DNA of 64,000 bases from Nonomuraea basaltis (lineage in GTDB: Bacteria; Actinomycetota; Actinomycetes; Streptosporangiales; Streptosporangiaceae): assembly GCF_005893125.1 (NCBI RefSeq), contig NZ_VCJS01000007.1, positions 1 through 64,000 of the forward strand, read 5' to 3'. This document shows, one piece after another, positions 49,435 through 57,719 of this stretch. Numbering within the stretch: position 1 is the stretch's first letter; the number at the start of each line of letters is the position of its first letter. Position numbers and translations under genes: made by a program. The notes under the pieces are model-generated. The model was not told where the DNA came from. It saw nothing but the letters and a program-made list of their open reading frames with translations, and ran no database searches.

Positions 49435-50586
49435 TCATAGGCCGATGGACTTGGCGATGATGCTCTTCATGACCTCGCTGGTGCCACCGTAGATGCGGGT
49501 GACCCTGGCGTCTGCGTACATGCGGGCGATCGGATAATCCAGCACGTACCCGTAGCCTCCGTGCAGCTGCAGGCACTTGTCCACGACGCGGGACTGCAGC
49601 TCGGTGCAGAAGAGCTTCACCTTGGCCGCGTCGGCCGCGCTCAGCCCGCCGGCGTCGTGCTCCTCCAGTGCCCGGTCGACCAGCGCCTGACCCGCCTCCA
49701 CGTCGGTCGCGCACTCGGCGAGCACGAACTTGGTGTTCTGGAACCCGGACAGCGGCTTGCCGAAGACGTTCCGCTCGGCCACGTACCCGAGGGTGAGCTC
49801 CAGCGCCGCCGCCGCGGCCGCCTGCGCGTTCACCGCGATGGACAGCCGCTCCTGCGCGAGGTTGTGCCCGAGGTACTCGAACCCGCGGCCCTCCTCGCCC
49901 AGCAGGTTGGCCGCCGGCACGCGGACGCCGTCGAAGGCCAGCTCGGCGGTGTCCTGCGCCTTGAGCCCGAGCTTCGCCAGGTTGCGGCCCACCGAGAAAC
50001 CGGGCGTGGCCGCCTCGACGACGAGGATGCTCAGCCCGGCCCGGCGGTCGTCCGGCGGCGGCGCGGACGTGCGGGCGACGACGAGCACGAGGTCGGCGTT
50101 GACGGCGCCGGTGATGAAGGTCTTGGCCCCGTTGAGCACGTAATGGTCTCCGTCGCGGACCGCGGTCGTGGTGATGCCGGCGAGGTCGGACCCGGTGCCC
50201 GGCTCCGTCATCGCGATCGCCGTCATCAGCTCGCCATCGGCCACCCCGGGCAGCCAGCGCCGCCGCTGCTCGGCGTCGGCGTACCGCAACAGGTACGGCA
50301 GCACGATGTCGGTGTGCACCCGTACCGTGCCGAGGCCCAGCTTCGCCCGCGCCAGCTCCTCGTTCACCACGGCGTTGAACTTGAAACCGCGCTGGCCACC
50401 ACCCCCGTACTCCTCGGGCACCTGCAGGCCGAGGACGCCCAGCTTGCCCAGCAGCCGGTAGAAGTCGCGGGGCGCGGCACCCGCCTTCTCCCACTCCGGG
50501 AAGACCGGGACGACCTCGCGGGCGAGGAAATCGCGGACGGTCGCCCGGAACGCCTCATGGTCCTCGTCGAAGACGGTGCGTCGCAT
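49435..50586 (-). CDS. Acyl-CoA dehydrogenase
   Basis: A 383-aa acyl-CoA dehydrogenase: TAIAMTEPGTGSDLAGI, NGAKTFITGAVNADLV, RNVFGKPLSGFQN, and C-terminal RIYGGTSEVMKSIIAKSIGL, where Gly replaces the Glu seen in YEGT-type members. YGGT(S/N)E is common in actinobacterial FadE proteins, whose catalytic acid is placed elsewhere. ATG 50586 has an AGGAG site 5 bases upstream; GTG 50589 would sit on it. A TetR-operator-like motif (50608-50625) and a strong hairpin lie just upstream, so this and the crotonase form a separately controlled unit. Confidence 0.9.
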   Translation of the reverse strand: MRRTVFDEDHEAFRATVRDFLAREVVPVFPEWEKAGAAPRDFYRLLGKLGVLGLQVPEEYGGGGQRGFKFNAVVNEELARAKLGLGTVRVHTDIVLPYLLRYADAEQRRRWLPGVADGELMTAIAMTEPGTGSDLAGITTTAVRDGDHYVLNGAKTFITGAVNADLVLVVARTSAPPPDDRRAGLSILVVEAATPGFSVGRNLAKLGLKAQDTAELAFDGVRVPAANLLGEEGRGFEYLGHNLAQERLSIAVNAQAAAAAALELTLGYVAERNVFGKPLSGFQNTKFVLAECATDVEAGQALVDRALEEHDAGGLSAADAAKVKLFCTELQSRVVDKCLQLHGGYGYVLDYPIARMYADARVTRIYGGTSEVMKSIIAKSIGL

Positions 50587-50607
50587 CACTTCTCCTCTGG
50601 CCAGCTT

Positions 50608-50625
50608 GTCGAACGATCGTTAAGC
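50608..50625. promoter_or_regulatory. Candidate TetR operator at the acyl-CoA dehydrogenase promoter
   Basis: GTCGAACGATCGTTAAGC contains the 10-bp palindrome AACGATCGTT (50612-50621). The CGNTCGTTAAG part recurs twice in the liv/LLM intergenic region (56491-56538). All lie at promoters flanking the TetR gene at 50670. Confidence 0.45.
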
Positions 50626-50631
50626 AAGGGG

Positions 50632-50663
50632 CGCGAGCCGGACCCGCCAGGATCCGGCTCGCG
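50632..50663 (-). terminator. Strong hairpin after the TetR gene
   Basis: CGCGAGCCGGA (50632-50642) and TCCGGCTCGCG (50653-50663) form a perfect 11-bp stem with a 10-nt loop, 6 bp after the TetR stop. It should end the liv-TetR transcript before the dehydrogenase promoter. Confidence 0.7.
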
Positions 50664-50669
50664 GGGGTG

Positions 50670-51347
50670 CTACCGGCTCTTGGCCCGCGGCTTGCGGGTG
50701 GCCGGCGCCTTCGCGGCGGGCACGTGGTGCTGCACCAGCGTGAGCGAAAGGTGGACGTACCGCTCCGCCAGCTCGGTGACGCTCAGGTCACCGGACGGCT
50801 GGTACCACTGGGCGATCGCGTTGCACATCGCCAGGATCGCCCGCTGCGCCTCGTCGGGGTAGGGCGTGGCGAAGACGCCGCGCGCCACGCCGTCGTCGAT
50901 GATCTCGAGCAGCAGCTTGGGCAGCGCGTCGCGCCGCTCGACGAACCGCTCCAGCCGCTCCGGCTCCAGGTTGCGGAGCTCGCGCAGCGCGAGCAGGCTG
51001 TCCACCTGGCGCCGCACCCGGTACTCCACCGTGGCCCGCACGAAGGCGCCCAGCCGCGCCGCCGGATCGTCCCCGGCGGTGGCCAGCGCCGTCTCGCAGC
51101 CGCGGCAGCAGTCGTCGAGCGCGTCCTCCAGCAGCGCGTGGAGCAGCTCCTGCTTGCCGGTGTGGTAGTAGTACAGGACCGACAGGCTCAGCCCCGCGCC
51201 CTTGGCGATGTCTCTGATCGACGCGCCGTGGTAGCCGCGCTCGGCGAAGATCTCGCGTGCCGACCGCATGATCGCGGCGAGCCCGTCTCCCCTGGCCACC
51301 GCCCGAGGCGGCCGATCCGCCGCATCGGTCGTGCCGCGTGTCGCCAT
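50670..51347 (-). CDS. TetR-family regulator of the acyl-CoA cluster
   Basis: A 225-aa TetR protein with a typical helix-turn-helix (ASIRDIAKGAGLSLSVLYYYH, about residues 42-62 as a region), a KstR2/FadR-like length and a basic Ala/Lys/Arg tail (KAPATRKPRAKSR). ATG 51347 is preferred to GTG 51353 because AGGA lies about 8-11 bases upstream. Same strand and 69 bp downstream of the liv-type substrate-binding gene. The repeated CGNTCGTTAAG motifs in both flanking promoters are its best candidate sites; by analogy with family members an acyl-CoA could be the inducer. Confidence 0.88.
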   Translation of the reverse strand: MATRGTTDAADRPPRAVARGDGLAAIMRSAREIFAERGYHGASIRDIAKGAGLSLSVLYYYHTGKQELLHALLEDALDDCCRGCETALATAGDDPAARLGAFVRATVEYRVRRQVDSLLALRELRNLEPERLERFVERRDALPKLLLEIIDDGVARGVFATPYPDEAQRAILAMCNAIAQWYQPSGDLSVTELAERYVHLSLTLVQHHVPAAKAPATRKPRAKSR

Positions 51348-51416
51348 TACCACATCCTATTCCAGAGATTGAACGTCAGATCATCCGCGCCGGCCGGGGC
51401 GCCGCCCGGCCGGGGG

Positions 51417-52661
51417 CTACCCCGCCTTCACCTGATACTGCTTGGCGAGGTCGGACACCTTGAAGTCCTCGAGGAGCTTCATGCCGGCGTAGGCGTCCTT
51501 GTCGGGGCGGTGTATCTGGCTCGCCCGCGAGGTCGGCTGCCCCGGGTCGGACAGGTCCAGCGCCGGCCCAAGCCCGTCCATGCTGAAGCTGGTCACCTTG
51601 GCGCGGGCGGCGAGCAGGCCCTTGCGCGTCAGGTCGTCGCACGTACCGCTGATGATCTTCGCCCACAGATGGGTCGTCTCGTAGGCGAGCACGATCGCGC
51701 CGCCCGATTCGGGCTGCTCCGCGCCGAACTTGGCCTTCCACTTGCCGGCGAGCTTCTGCACCGCGGGCGCGTCATCGCTGATCAGCCCGACGCCCGACAC
51801 CCGGTGGTACCGCTCGAGCAGCGCGGGCGCGGCCGCCGTCGACAGCAGGCTGGTGCTGAACGACGCGACGCCGCCCATGATCGGCACGTCCAGCCCGGCG
51901 GCCTGGGTGGCGCTGGCCAGTGCCGCGGCCTGCTTCGCCGTGGAGTCCATCAGGATCGCCTTGACGCCGGCCGCCTTCATCGCGTTCACCTGGCTGCTGA
52001 GGTCGGCGTCGGTCGGCTTGATCTGCTGCCCCACCAGCTTCAGCCCCAGCTGCTCGGTCGCGTACGTGCTGCCCCGCAGGCTGGTCTCGCCGATCTCGCC
52101 CTGCAGGTAGATGTGCCCGAGAGTGTCGCCCTTCTTCAGCATGCCCTCACGCGACATCCAGTCGATGCTGTTGATCGCCTGGATGTCGTACGTGGAGCCG
52201 ACCACGATGAGATGCGGGTCGCCGAGCAGGGTGGGCGCGAACGCCGTCAGACCGACCAGCATGTCGTTCGCCGAGATCTTGTCCCGCAGCGCCGAGGTGA
52301 TCGCCGAGCCGTAGACGTTGAGGAATCCGAGGACCTGCGGTGCGACCTCGTCGTAGGCCGTGACCGCCTTCTGCACGTCGTACCCGTGGTCCCGGACGAC
52401 CAGCTCGATCTTCCTCCCGCACACGCCGCCCGCCGCGTTGATCTCGTCGACGGCGAACTGGCCGGCGGTGTTGCTGGTCTTGCCGGACGTGGCGAACGCC
52501 CCTGACAGGTCCACCAGCATGCCGAGCTTGATGGTGGAGTCGCTGACTCCCGGGGCGGCGGCGCCGTCCGAGGACGTGGCGGCCTTGGTCGAGCAACTGG
52601 TGACGGACAGGGTGAGTGCGAGGGCGGCCGCGGTGAGGACGCGCGGACGAGACCGGTTCAT
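51417..52661 (-). CDS. Liv-type ABC transporter substrate-binding lipoprotein
   Basis: A 414-aa extracellular solute receptor of the branched-chain amino acid/amide family. A lipoprotein signal ends in the lipobox SVTSC (Cys about residue 22), followed by a Ser/Ala linker and a periplasmic-binding type-1 fold (IKLGMLVDLSGAFATSG opening). Such receptors in acyl-CoA clusters often bind aromatic, terpenoid or branched organic acids rather than amino acids. ATG 52661; part of the five-gene LivF-G-H-M-K order on the minus strand, last before the TetR gene. Confidence 0.92.
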   Translation of the reverse strand: MNRSRPRVLTAAALALTLSVTSCSTKAATSSDGAAAPGVSDSTIKLGMLVDLSGAFATSGKTSNTAGQFAVDEINAAGGVCGRKIELVVRDHGYDVQKAVTAYDEVAPQVLGFLNVYGSAITSALRDKISANDMLVGLTAFAPTLLGDPHLIVVGSTYDIQAINSIDWMSREGMLKKGDTLGHIYLQGEIGETSLRGSTYATEQLGLKLVGQQIKPTDADLSSQVNAMKAAGVKAILMDSTAKQAAALASATQAAGLDVPIMGGVASFSTSLLSTAAAPALLERYHRVSGVGLISDDAPAVQKLAGKWKAKFGAEQPESGGAIVLAYETTHLWAKIISGTCDDLTRKGLLAARAKVTSFSMDGLGPALDLSDPGQPTSRASQIHRPDKDAYAGMKLLEDFKVSDLAKQYQVKAG

Positions 52662-52699
52662 GTGGTTCTCCTGGCGTGTTTCCTGGGGGGTGGGATGGA

Positions 52700-53833
52700 T
52701 CAGCGGACAGCCGGCCTGAGCCGGTCCCGGAGGGCGTGCACCATCGCGCGCAGCCCGCCGGGCTGGGTGAGCATGACGACCACGACGAGCGCGCCGTACA
52801 CGAACTGCGCGGCGATGGACGCCTCGAGCCCGTCCTGGCCGGGGCCCGCGACGAGCGGCAGCACGTCCGCGTACCTGGCCAGGACGATCGGCAGCGCGAT
52901 CACGAACGTCGCGCCGACGATCGCGCCGGACGTCGAGCCGAGACCGCCGAGGATGATCATCACGAGGAAGTCGATGGAGAGGTGGAGGTCGAAGTAGTCG
53001 GGGACGGCGCGCTGGAACGCCAGCGCCGTCAGCACGCCGGCGACACCGGCGTACATCGAGGACAGGACGAACGCGGCCGCCTTGGTGCGCTGGACCCGCA
53101 CGCCCATCATGGCGGCGCCCACCTCGCTGTCGCGCATGAGCCGGAACGCCCGGCCCGGCCGGCCCCGCAGCACGTTGCGGGCCACCAGGGTCGCGGCGAC
53201 GGTGACCGCCAGGAAGAGGTACCAGAGGTTCTCCACGGCCCCGAACGGAACGCCGAGCACGACGAGGCCCGCGGCGTCGGAGAAGGCGAACTCGCCCAGC
53301 GCGAACGGCGTGACGGAGCGCCCGTCGTAGCCTCCGGTCACCGGCCGCAGGTTGAGCAGCAGGTGGTGGCCGAGGTAGACCAGGCCGAGCGAGGCGATCC
53401 CGAGATAGATGCCGCGCAGGCGGCTGGCGACCGGGCTGAACAGCAGGCCGCACAGTCCGGCGAGCAGGGTCGCGAGCACGGCCGCCACGAGCGGGGGCAG
53501 GCCCAGGCCCGTCAGATGGCCGCTGTCGCCGCCGGCGAGGAACGCGTACCCGTACGTGCCGACGGCGACGAAGAACGCGTGGCCGAGCGACAACTGTCCA
53601 GCCGCGCCGAACAGGATGGTCAGGCCGAGCGCCCCGACCGCCGCGGCCATCGCGAACAGGCCGATGCGCAGCCAGAACGCGTCCACGTACAGCGGCAGCG
53701 CCAGCGCCACGACGATCGCGGCGACCAGGACCGCGGCGCCCAGTAGCCGGCGCGGCAGCGTCCGGGCGGGCGCTACGGCCGGCCGCGTCCGGGAGGTAGT
53801 GGGGCGGGCAGGCGCGATGGTGTCGTCAGACAC
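52700..53833 (-). CDS. livM: Liv-type ABC permease (LivM)
   Basis: A 377-aa membrane permease, about ten helices, with the LivM-type cytoplasmic loop RSWN-like segment (FRLMRDSEVGAAMMGVRVQRTKAAAF) and LGGLGSTSGAIVGATF near the C-terminus. The N-terminal 30 residues are a cytoplasmic Thr/Arg/Pro-rich extension. GTG 53833 overlaps the LivH stop by 8 bp. Works with LivH as the membrane channel. Confidence 0.93.
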   Translation of the reverse strand: MSDDTIAPARPTTSRTRPAVAPARTLPRRLLGAAVLVAAIVVALALPLYVDAFWLRIGLFAMAAAVGALGLTILFGAAGQLSLGHAFFVAVGTYGYAFLAGGDSGHLTGLGLPPLVAAVLATLLAGLCGLLFSPVASRLRGIYLGIASLGLVYLGHHLLLNLRPVTGGYDGRSVTPFALGEFAFSDAAGLVVLGVPFGAVENLWYLFLAVTVAATLVARNVLRGRPGRAFRLMRDSEVGAAMMGVRVQRTKAAAFVLSSMYAGVAGVLTALAFQRAVPDYFDLHLSIDFLVMIILGGLGSTSGAIVGATFVIALPIVLARYADVLPLVAGPGQDGLEASIAAQFVYGALVVVVMLTQPGGLRAMVHALRDRLRPAVR

Positions 53834-54716
53834 GGCTGAACTCCTTCGACCCGAACAGTCCTGACGGCCGCCACAGCAGGACGACGATCATCACGAGGTA
53901 GGCCACGACGTCGCCGACGCCGAGTCCTAGGAAGGCGAGCGAGTCCTGGTGGCCGGCCACGAGCACCTGGACGACCCCGACGATGAGGCCACCGGCGATG
54001 GCCCCGCCGAGCGAGTCGAACCCGCCGATGATGGCCGCGGGGAAGGCGGCGATCGCGACCGCCTCCATGCTCACGCTGACGCCGGGGCTGGGGAACGAGG
54101 CCAGGCCGATGCCGGCCAGGGTGGCCAGCAGCCCGGCCAGCGCCCAGGCGGTGGCGGAGACGCGGCGCAGGCGGATTCCCACCAGCGCCGCGCCCTCGGC
54201 GTCGGCGATGGAGGCGCGCATCGCCAGCCCCCAGCCGGTCAGCGTGAGCAGTGCGGTGAGGCCGCCGATCAGCAGCGGCACGGCGACCACGGTGATGACG
54301 ACCGTGAGCGGCAGGGTCAGCGGCCCGAGGTGGACCACGTGACCGTCCCATGGCGCGCCCAGCGGCAGTACGTGTTCCCCGAGGCGGCGGGTCAGCTCGG
54401 CGGCCAGCACGACGTTCAGGCCGATCGTGAGGATCGACATCGCGTGGTGGTTGTGCCGGTCGATGCGGGCCAGCAGCAGCCGTTCGGTCGCCAGCGCGAG
54501 CAGGCCGGCGACGGCGAGCCCGAGCACCGCCGCCGCGGCGAACCCGATCCGGGGCTGCATGGCCGCGACCACGTACACGCCGAGCAGCAGGAACGACGCG
54601 TGCGCGAAGTTGACCACCCGGGTGGCCTTGAAGACGATGACGAACCCGAGCGTGATGAGCGCGTACAGCAGGCCCAGGGACACACCGTTGACGAGCAGCT
54701 CCAGCAGCCGGGTCAT
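53826..54716 (-). CDS. livH: Liv-type ABC permease (LivH)
   Basis: A 296-aa permease with eight hydrophobic helices. NGVSLGLLYALITLGFVIVF and VVNFAHASFLLLGVY near the N-terminus are hallmark LivH sequences; AMRASIADAEGAALVGIRLRR is the ATPase-contact loop. ATG 54716 overlaps the LivG stop (4 bp). Confidence 0.95.
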   Translation of the reverse strand: MTRLLELLVNGVSLGLLYALITLGFVIVFKATRVVNFAHASFLLLGVYVVAAMQPRIGFAAAAVLGLAVAGLLALATERLLLARIDRHNHHAMSILTIGLNVVLAAELTRRLGEHVLPLGAPWDGHVVHLGPLTLPLTVVITVVAVPLLIGGLTALLTLTGWGLAMRASIADAEGAALVGIRLRRVSATAWALAGLLATLAGIGLASFPSPGVSVSMEAVAIAAFPAAIIGGFDSLGGAIAGGLIVGVVQVLVAGHQDSLAFLGLGVGDVVAYLVMIVVLLWRPSGLFGSKEFSRV

Positions 54717-55516
54717 TGCGGCGTCCTCTCTGCCTCTCGGCCGGTCCGGGGTTCCTCCGGCGCGCCCAGGTAGGCGCTGACCACGGTCGGGTCCCGGCGC
54801 ACCTCGGCGGGCGCGCCCTCGGCGACGACCTTGCCGAAGTCGAGCACCGTGATGCGGTCGGCGATCGACATGACCACGCCCATGTCGTGCTCCACGAAGA
54901 CCACGGTGAGGTCGAGGGCCCTGCGCGCCGCGAGGACGAGCTGCCCCAGCTCCCGGCTCTCCGTGGTGTTCAGGCCGGCGACCGGCTCGTCGAGGATGAG
55001 CAGGCGCGGCTCCAGGCAGAGCGCTCTGGCGAACTCCAGGCGCTTGAGGTCGCCGAAGGGCAGCCGTCCCGCGGTGGTGTCCAGCCGCGCCGAGAGGCCG
55101 ACGAACTCGGCGATCTCCCGTGCCCGCGCCTCGTGGCGGCGCTGCTCGCGGCGGCCGAGCCACAACGCGGTCGTGACCAGGCCGGCGCGGGTCAGCCGGT
55201 GCCGCCCCACCATCAGGTTGTCCAGCACCGACTCCTGCGGCGAGACGACGATGTTCTGGAAGGTCCTGCCGACCCCCAGCGCCGCGACCCGGTCCGGCCG
55301 TAGCCGGGTCACCTCGTGCTCGTCGAGCAGGATGCGCCCGCCGGTCACGGGGTAGATCCCGCACAGCGCGTTGAGCAGCGACGACTTCCCGGCTCCGTTG
55401 GGGCCGATGACCGCGTGCACCGTGCCCGGCTCGACGGTGAACGACACCGCGTCCAGGGCCAGCAGGCCGCTGAACGCCACGGTCACCTCGTCCACCGTCA
55501 GGCGGGGCGGGCTCAT
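54713..55516 (-). CDS. livG: Liv-type ABC ATPase (LivG)
   Basis: A 267-aa ATP-binding subunit: Walker A GPNGAGKSSLLNAL, Walker B LLILDEPVAGLN, switch His in VFVEHDMGVV. The ABC signature usually LSYGQQR is replaced by LPFGDLKRLEFARAL, an atypical but LivG-like variant. It ends with an acidic/Arg tail. ATG 55516 overlaps LivF by 4 bp. Confidence 0.94.
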   Translation of the reverse strand: MSPPRLTVDEVTVAFSGLLALDAVSFTVEPGTVHAVIGPNGAGKSSLLNALCGIYPVTGGRILLDEHEVTRLRPDRVAALGVGRTFQNIVVSPQESVLDNLMVGRHRLTRAGLVTTALWLGRREQRRHEARAREIAEFVGLSARLDTTAGRLPFGDLKRLEFARALCLEPRLLILDEPVAGLNTTESRELGQLVLAARRALDLTVVFVEHDMGVVMSIADRITVLDFGKVVAEGAPAEVRRDPTVVSAYLGAPEEPRTGREAERTPQ

Positions 55517-56295
55517 GCCGTCCACCGGGCCAGCTCGGGCACGGCCAGGTCTCTTGCCGCGTCTTCGGTGTCGTCCTCGCCCAGGTAGAGCCGGCGTACC
55601 TCGTCGCTGCGGGACAGCTCCTCGGCCGGTCCGCTCAGCACGACCCGGCCCAGTTCCAGGACGTACGCCCGGTGGGCGACGGACAGCGCCATCGCCGCGT
55701 TCTGCTCCACCAGCAGCACGGGCACGCCGTCGCGGCTGATCTCGCGCACGGTCTCGCCGATCTGTTTCACCAGCAGCGGCGCCAAGCCGAGCGAGGGCTC
55801 GTCGAGGAGCAGCAGCTTCGGCTGGGACATCAGCGCGCGGGCGATGGCCAGCATCTGCTGCTCGCCGCCGGACAGCGTGCCGGCGCGCTGCCGGCGCCGC
55901 TCGGCCAGCCGGGGGAACATCTCGAACACCTGACCGCGGGTGCGCGTCCGGGTCTCGCGGGACCGGACGGTGATGGCGCCCGCGTCGAGGTTCTCGTCCA
56001 CGGTGAGCGCGCCGAACACGTGCCGCCCCTCGGGGACCTGTACGAGCCCGCCGGTCACGACGGCCGCCGGGTTCGCTCCGGCGAACTCCTGCCCCAGGAA
56101 GCGGATCGACCCGGCGGCGACCGACCCTCCGTGTAACGGCAACGTGCCGGAAACGGCGCGCATGAGGGAGGTCTTGCCCGCACCGTTGGCGCCGAGCAGC
56201 GCGACCACGCCGGCCTCGGCGACCTCGAGACTCACTCCGTGAAGTACCGGCTCTCGCGCTCCATAGCGGACGACGAGCCCTTCGATGTCGAGCAT
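55513..56295 (-). CDS. livF: Liv-type ABC ATPase (LivF)
   Basis: A 260-aa ATPase, first gene of the transporter operon. Walker A GANGAGKTSLMRAV, signature LSGGEQQMLAIARAL, Walker B LLLLDEPSLGLAP and LLVEQNAAMAL. ATG 56295. The promoter must lie in 56296-56676, shared with the divergent LLM oxidoreductase and containing two operator-like repeats plus a 57-bp tandem repeat. Confidence 0.95.
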   Translation of the reverse strand: MLDIEGLVVRYGAREPVLHGVSLEVAEAGVVALLGANGAGKTSLMRAVSGTLPLHGGSVAAGSIRFLGQEFAGANPAAVVTGGLVQVPEGRHVFGALTVDENLDAGAITVRSRETRTRTRGQVFEMFPRLAERRRQRAGTLSGGEQQMLAIARALMSQPKLLLLDEPSLGLAPLLVKQIGETVREISRDGVPVLLVEQNAAMALSVAHRAYVLELGRVVLSGPAEELSRSDEVRRLYLGEDDTEDAARDLAVPELARWTA

Positions 56296-56363
56296 CCGGC
56301 CTCCTAGCTGTGTTCATGGCCTCACTGCGTTCGGCGGCTCGGTCGTCATATGCCGCCGCCTTC

Positions 56364-56477
56364 CCCCGCTCTGGTCGCTTCGCTCCCGCCGCTCCTCCAG
56401 ACGACGGCACTCCCTCGCGGCCCCGCTCTGGTCGCTACGCTCCCGCCGCTCCTCCGGGCGACGGCACTCCCTCGCGG
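56364..56477. repeat. 57-bp tandem direct repeat
   Basis: Two abutting 57-bp copies (56364-56420 and 56421-56477) differ at only three positions. They begin CCCCGCTCTGGTCGCT and end CACTCCCTCGCGG. Non-coding, between the livF start and the operator pair. GCTCC/GGAGC-like pieces allow some folding. Confidence 0.9.
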
Positions 56478-56490
56478 GCCGTGCAATGCG

Positions 56491-56538
56491 TCGATCGCTC
56501 GTTAAGTTCCGATTGCCACTATCGATCGTTCGTTAAGT
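56491..56538. promoter_or_regulatory. Two candidate TetR operators in the liv/LLM divergent promoter
   Basis: TCGATCGCTCGTTAAGT (56491-56507) and TCGATCGTTCGTTAAGT (56522-56538) are 16/17 identical and 31 bp apart (three helical turns). They share CGTTAAG with the site at 50608-50625. Position between divergent liv and LLM genes suits control of both by the TetR at 50670. Outside these and the 57-bp repeat I see nothing else defined in 56296-56676. Confidence 0.5.
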
Positions 56539-56676
56539 ACGCGTAATGTAAGTGAGCGTCGTCACATACGTCAACACTCCGGCGGGCCCAGGCCAGAGCG
56601 GTTCGTGAAGAAGCCGGGCCCGGCCGGAGCGGGTTACGGGACGCCCCGCCCGCCCATCTGATCCTGGAGGTTTGCC

Positions 56677-57717
56677 ATGCGGATCGGTACGACCCTCGCC
56701 TACAGCGGTGGCTTCAAGCAGGCCGCCGCGGGCCTGCGCGACCTCGAGTCCGCCGGAGTCGAGATCGCCTTCGTGGCGGAGGCCTACTCCTTCGACGCCG
56801 TGAGCCAGCTCGGATACCTCGCGTCGGCCACCGACCGGATGCAGTTGGCCTCGGCGATCCTGCCGATCTACACCCGTACGCCGTCGCTGCTCGCGATGAC
56901 CGCGGCCGGCCTGGACTACGTGTCGGACGGCCGGTTCACCCTCGGCCTCGGTGCGTCAGGACCACAGGTGGTCGAGGGGTTCCACGGCGTGCCCTACGAC
57001 GCGCCGATCGCCAGGACCCGCGAGATCGTGGAGATCTGCCGCCGGGTGTGGAGCCGCGAGCCGGTCGTGTACCGGGGCGCGCACTACGAGCTGCCGCTGC
57101 CGGCCGAGCGCGGGACCGGCCTGGGCAAGCCGCTGAAGCTCATCAACCACCCGGTACGCGACCGCATCCCGATCATGCTGGCCGCCATCGGCCCCAAGAA
57201 CGTGCAGCTCGCCGCCGAGATCGCGGAAGGCTGGCTACCGATCTTCGTACACCCCGGGAGGCTGCGCGAGGTGTGGGGCCCGTCGCTCGACGCCGGGCAG
57301 GCCCGCCGCGACCCGGCCCTGGGCCCGCTGGACATCGTCGTCACCATGCCCCTGGCCATCGGCGACGACGTCGGTCACCTGCTCGACCTGGCGCGCCCGC
57401 AGCTCGCGCTCTACATCGGCGGGATGGGCGCCCGGGGCAAGAACTTCTACAACGACCTCACCCGCCGCTACGGCTACGAGCGGGAGGCCGAGCTCATCCA
57501 GGAGCTCTACCTGTCGGGGCGCAAGGAGGAGGCGCAGGCCGCGGTGCCCGAGGACCTGCTGCGCGCCACGTCGCTCATCGGGCCGAAGGAGTACGTGGCC
57601 GAACGTGTCGCCGAGCTCGCCGCGTGCGGCGTCACCACGGTCAGCGTGAAGCCGCTGGCGGACAGCGCCGCCGGCCGGGTCGCCGTGATCGAGCAGCTAC
57701 GGGATCTCATGCCCTGA
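56677..57717 (+). CDS. LLM-class F420-dependent oxidoreductase
   Basis: A 346-aa luciferase-like TIM-barrel enzyme. The opening MRIGTTLAYSGGF, the EIAFVAEAYSFD strand, LDYVSDGRFTLGLGASGPQVVEGFHG region (residues about 80-105) and IPIMLAAIGPKN are typical of actinobacterial F420-linked members; FMN-dependent monooxygenation is the alternative. ATG 56677 follows a GGAGG site. Divergent from the liv operon and probably co-regulated with it, so it may oxidise or hydroxylate the imported compound before CoA activation. Confidence 0.88.
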   Translation: MRIGTTLAYSGGFKQAAAGLRDLESAGVEIAFVAEAYSFDAVSQLGYLASATDRMQLASAILPIYTRTPSLLAMTAAGLDYVSDGRFTLGLGASGPQVVEGFHGVPYDAPIARTREIVEICRRVWSREPVVYRGAHYELPLPAERGTGLGKPLKLINHPVRDRIPIMLAAIGPKNVQLAAEIAEGWLPIFVHPGRLREVWGPSLDAGQARRDPALGPLDIVVTMPLAIGDDVGHLLDLARPQLALYIGGMGARGKNFYNDLTRRYGYEREAELIQELYLSGRKEEAQAAVPEDLLRATSLIGPKEYVAERVAELAACGVTTVSVKPLADSAAGRVAVIEQLRDLMP

Positions 57718-57719
57718 GG

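Noticed and set aside
56364..56477. Protein-coding repeat
   Set aside because: Short frames across it have no start signals and no recognisable product; the region is intergenic between two well-defined divergent genes.
31050..57717. Cholesterol or steroid ring degradation cluster
   Set aside because: No Kst oxygenases, KsaA/B, HsaC or 3-ketosteroid dehydrogenase are present; only acyl-CoA steps, so a side-chain-like or branched acid is more reasonable.
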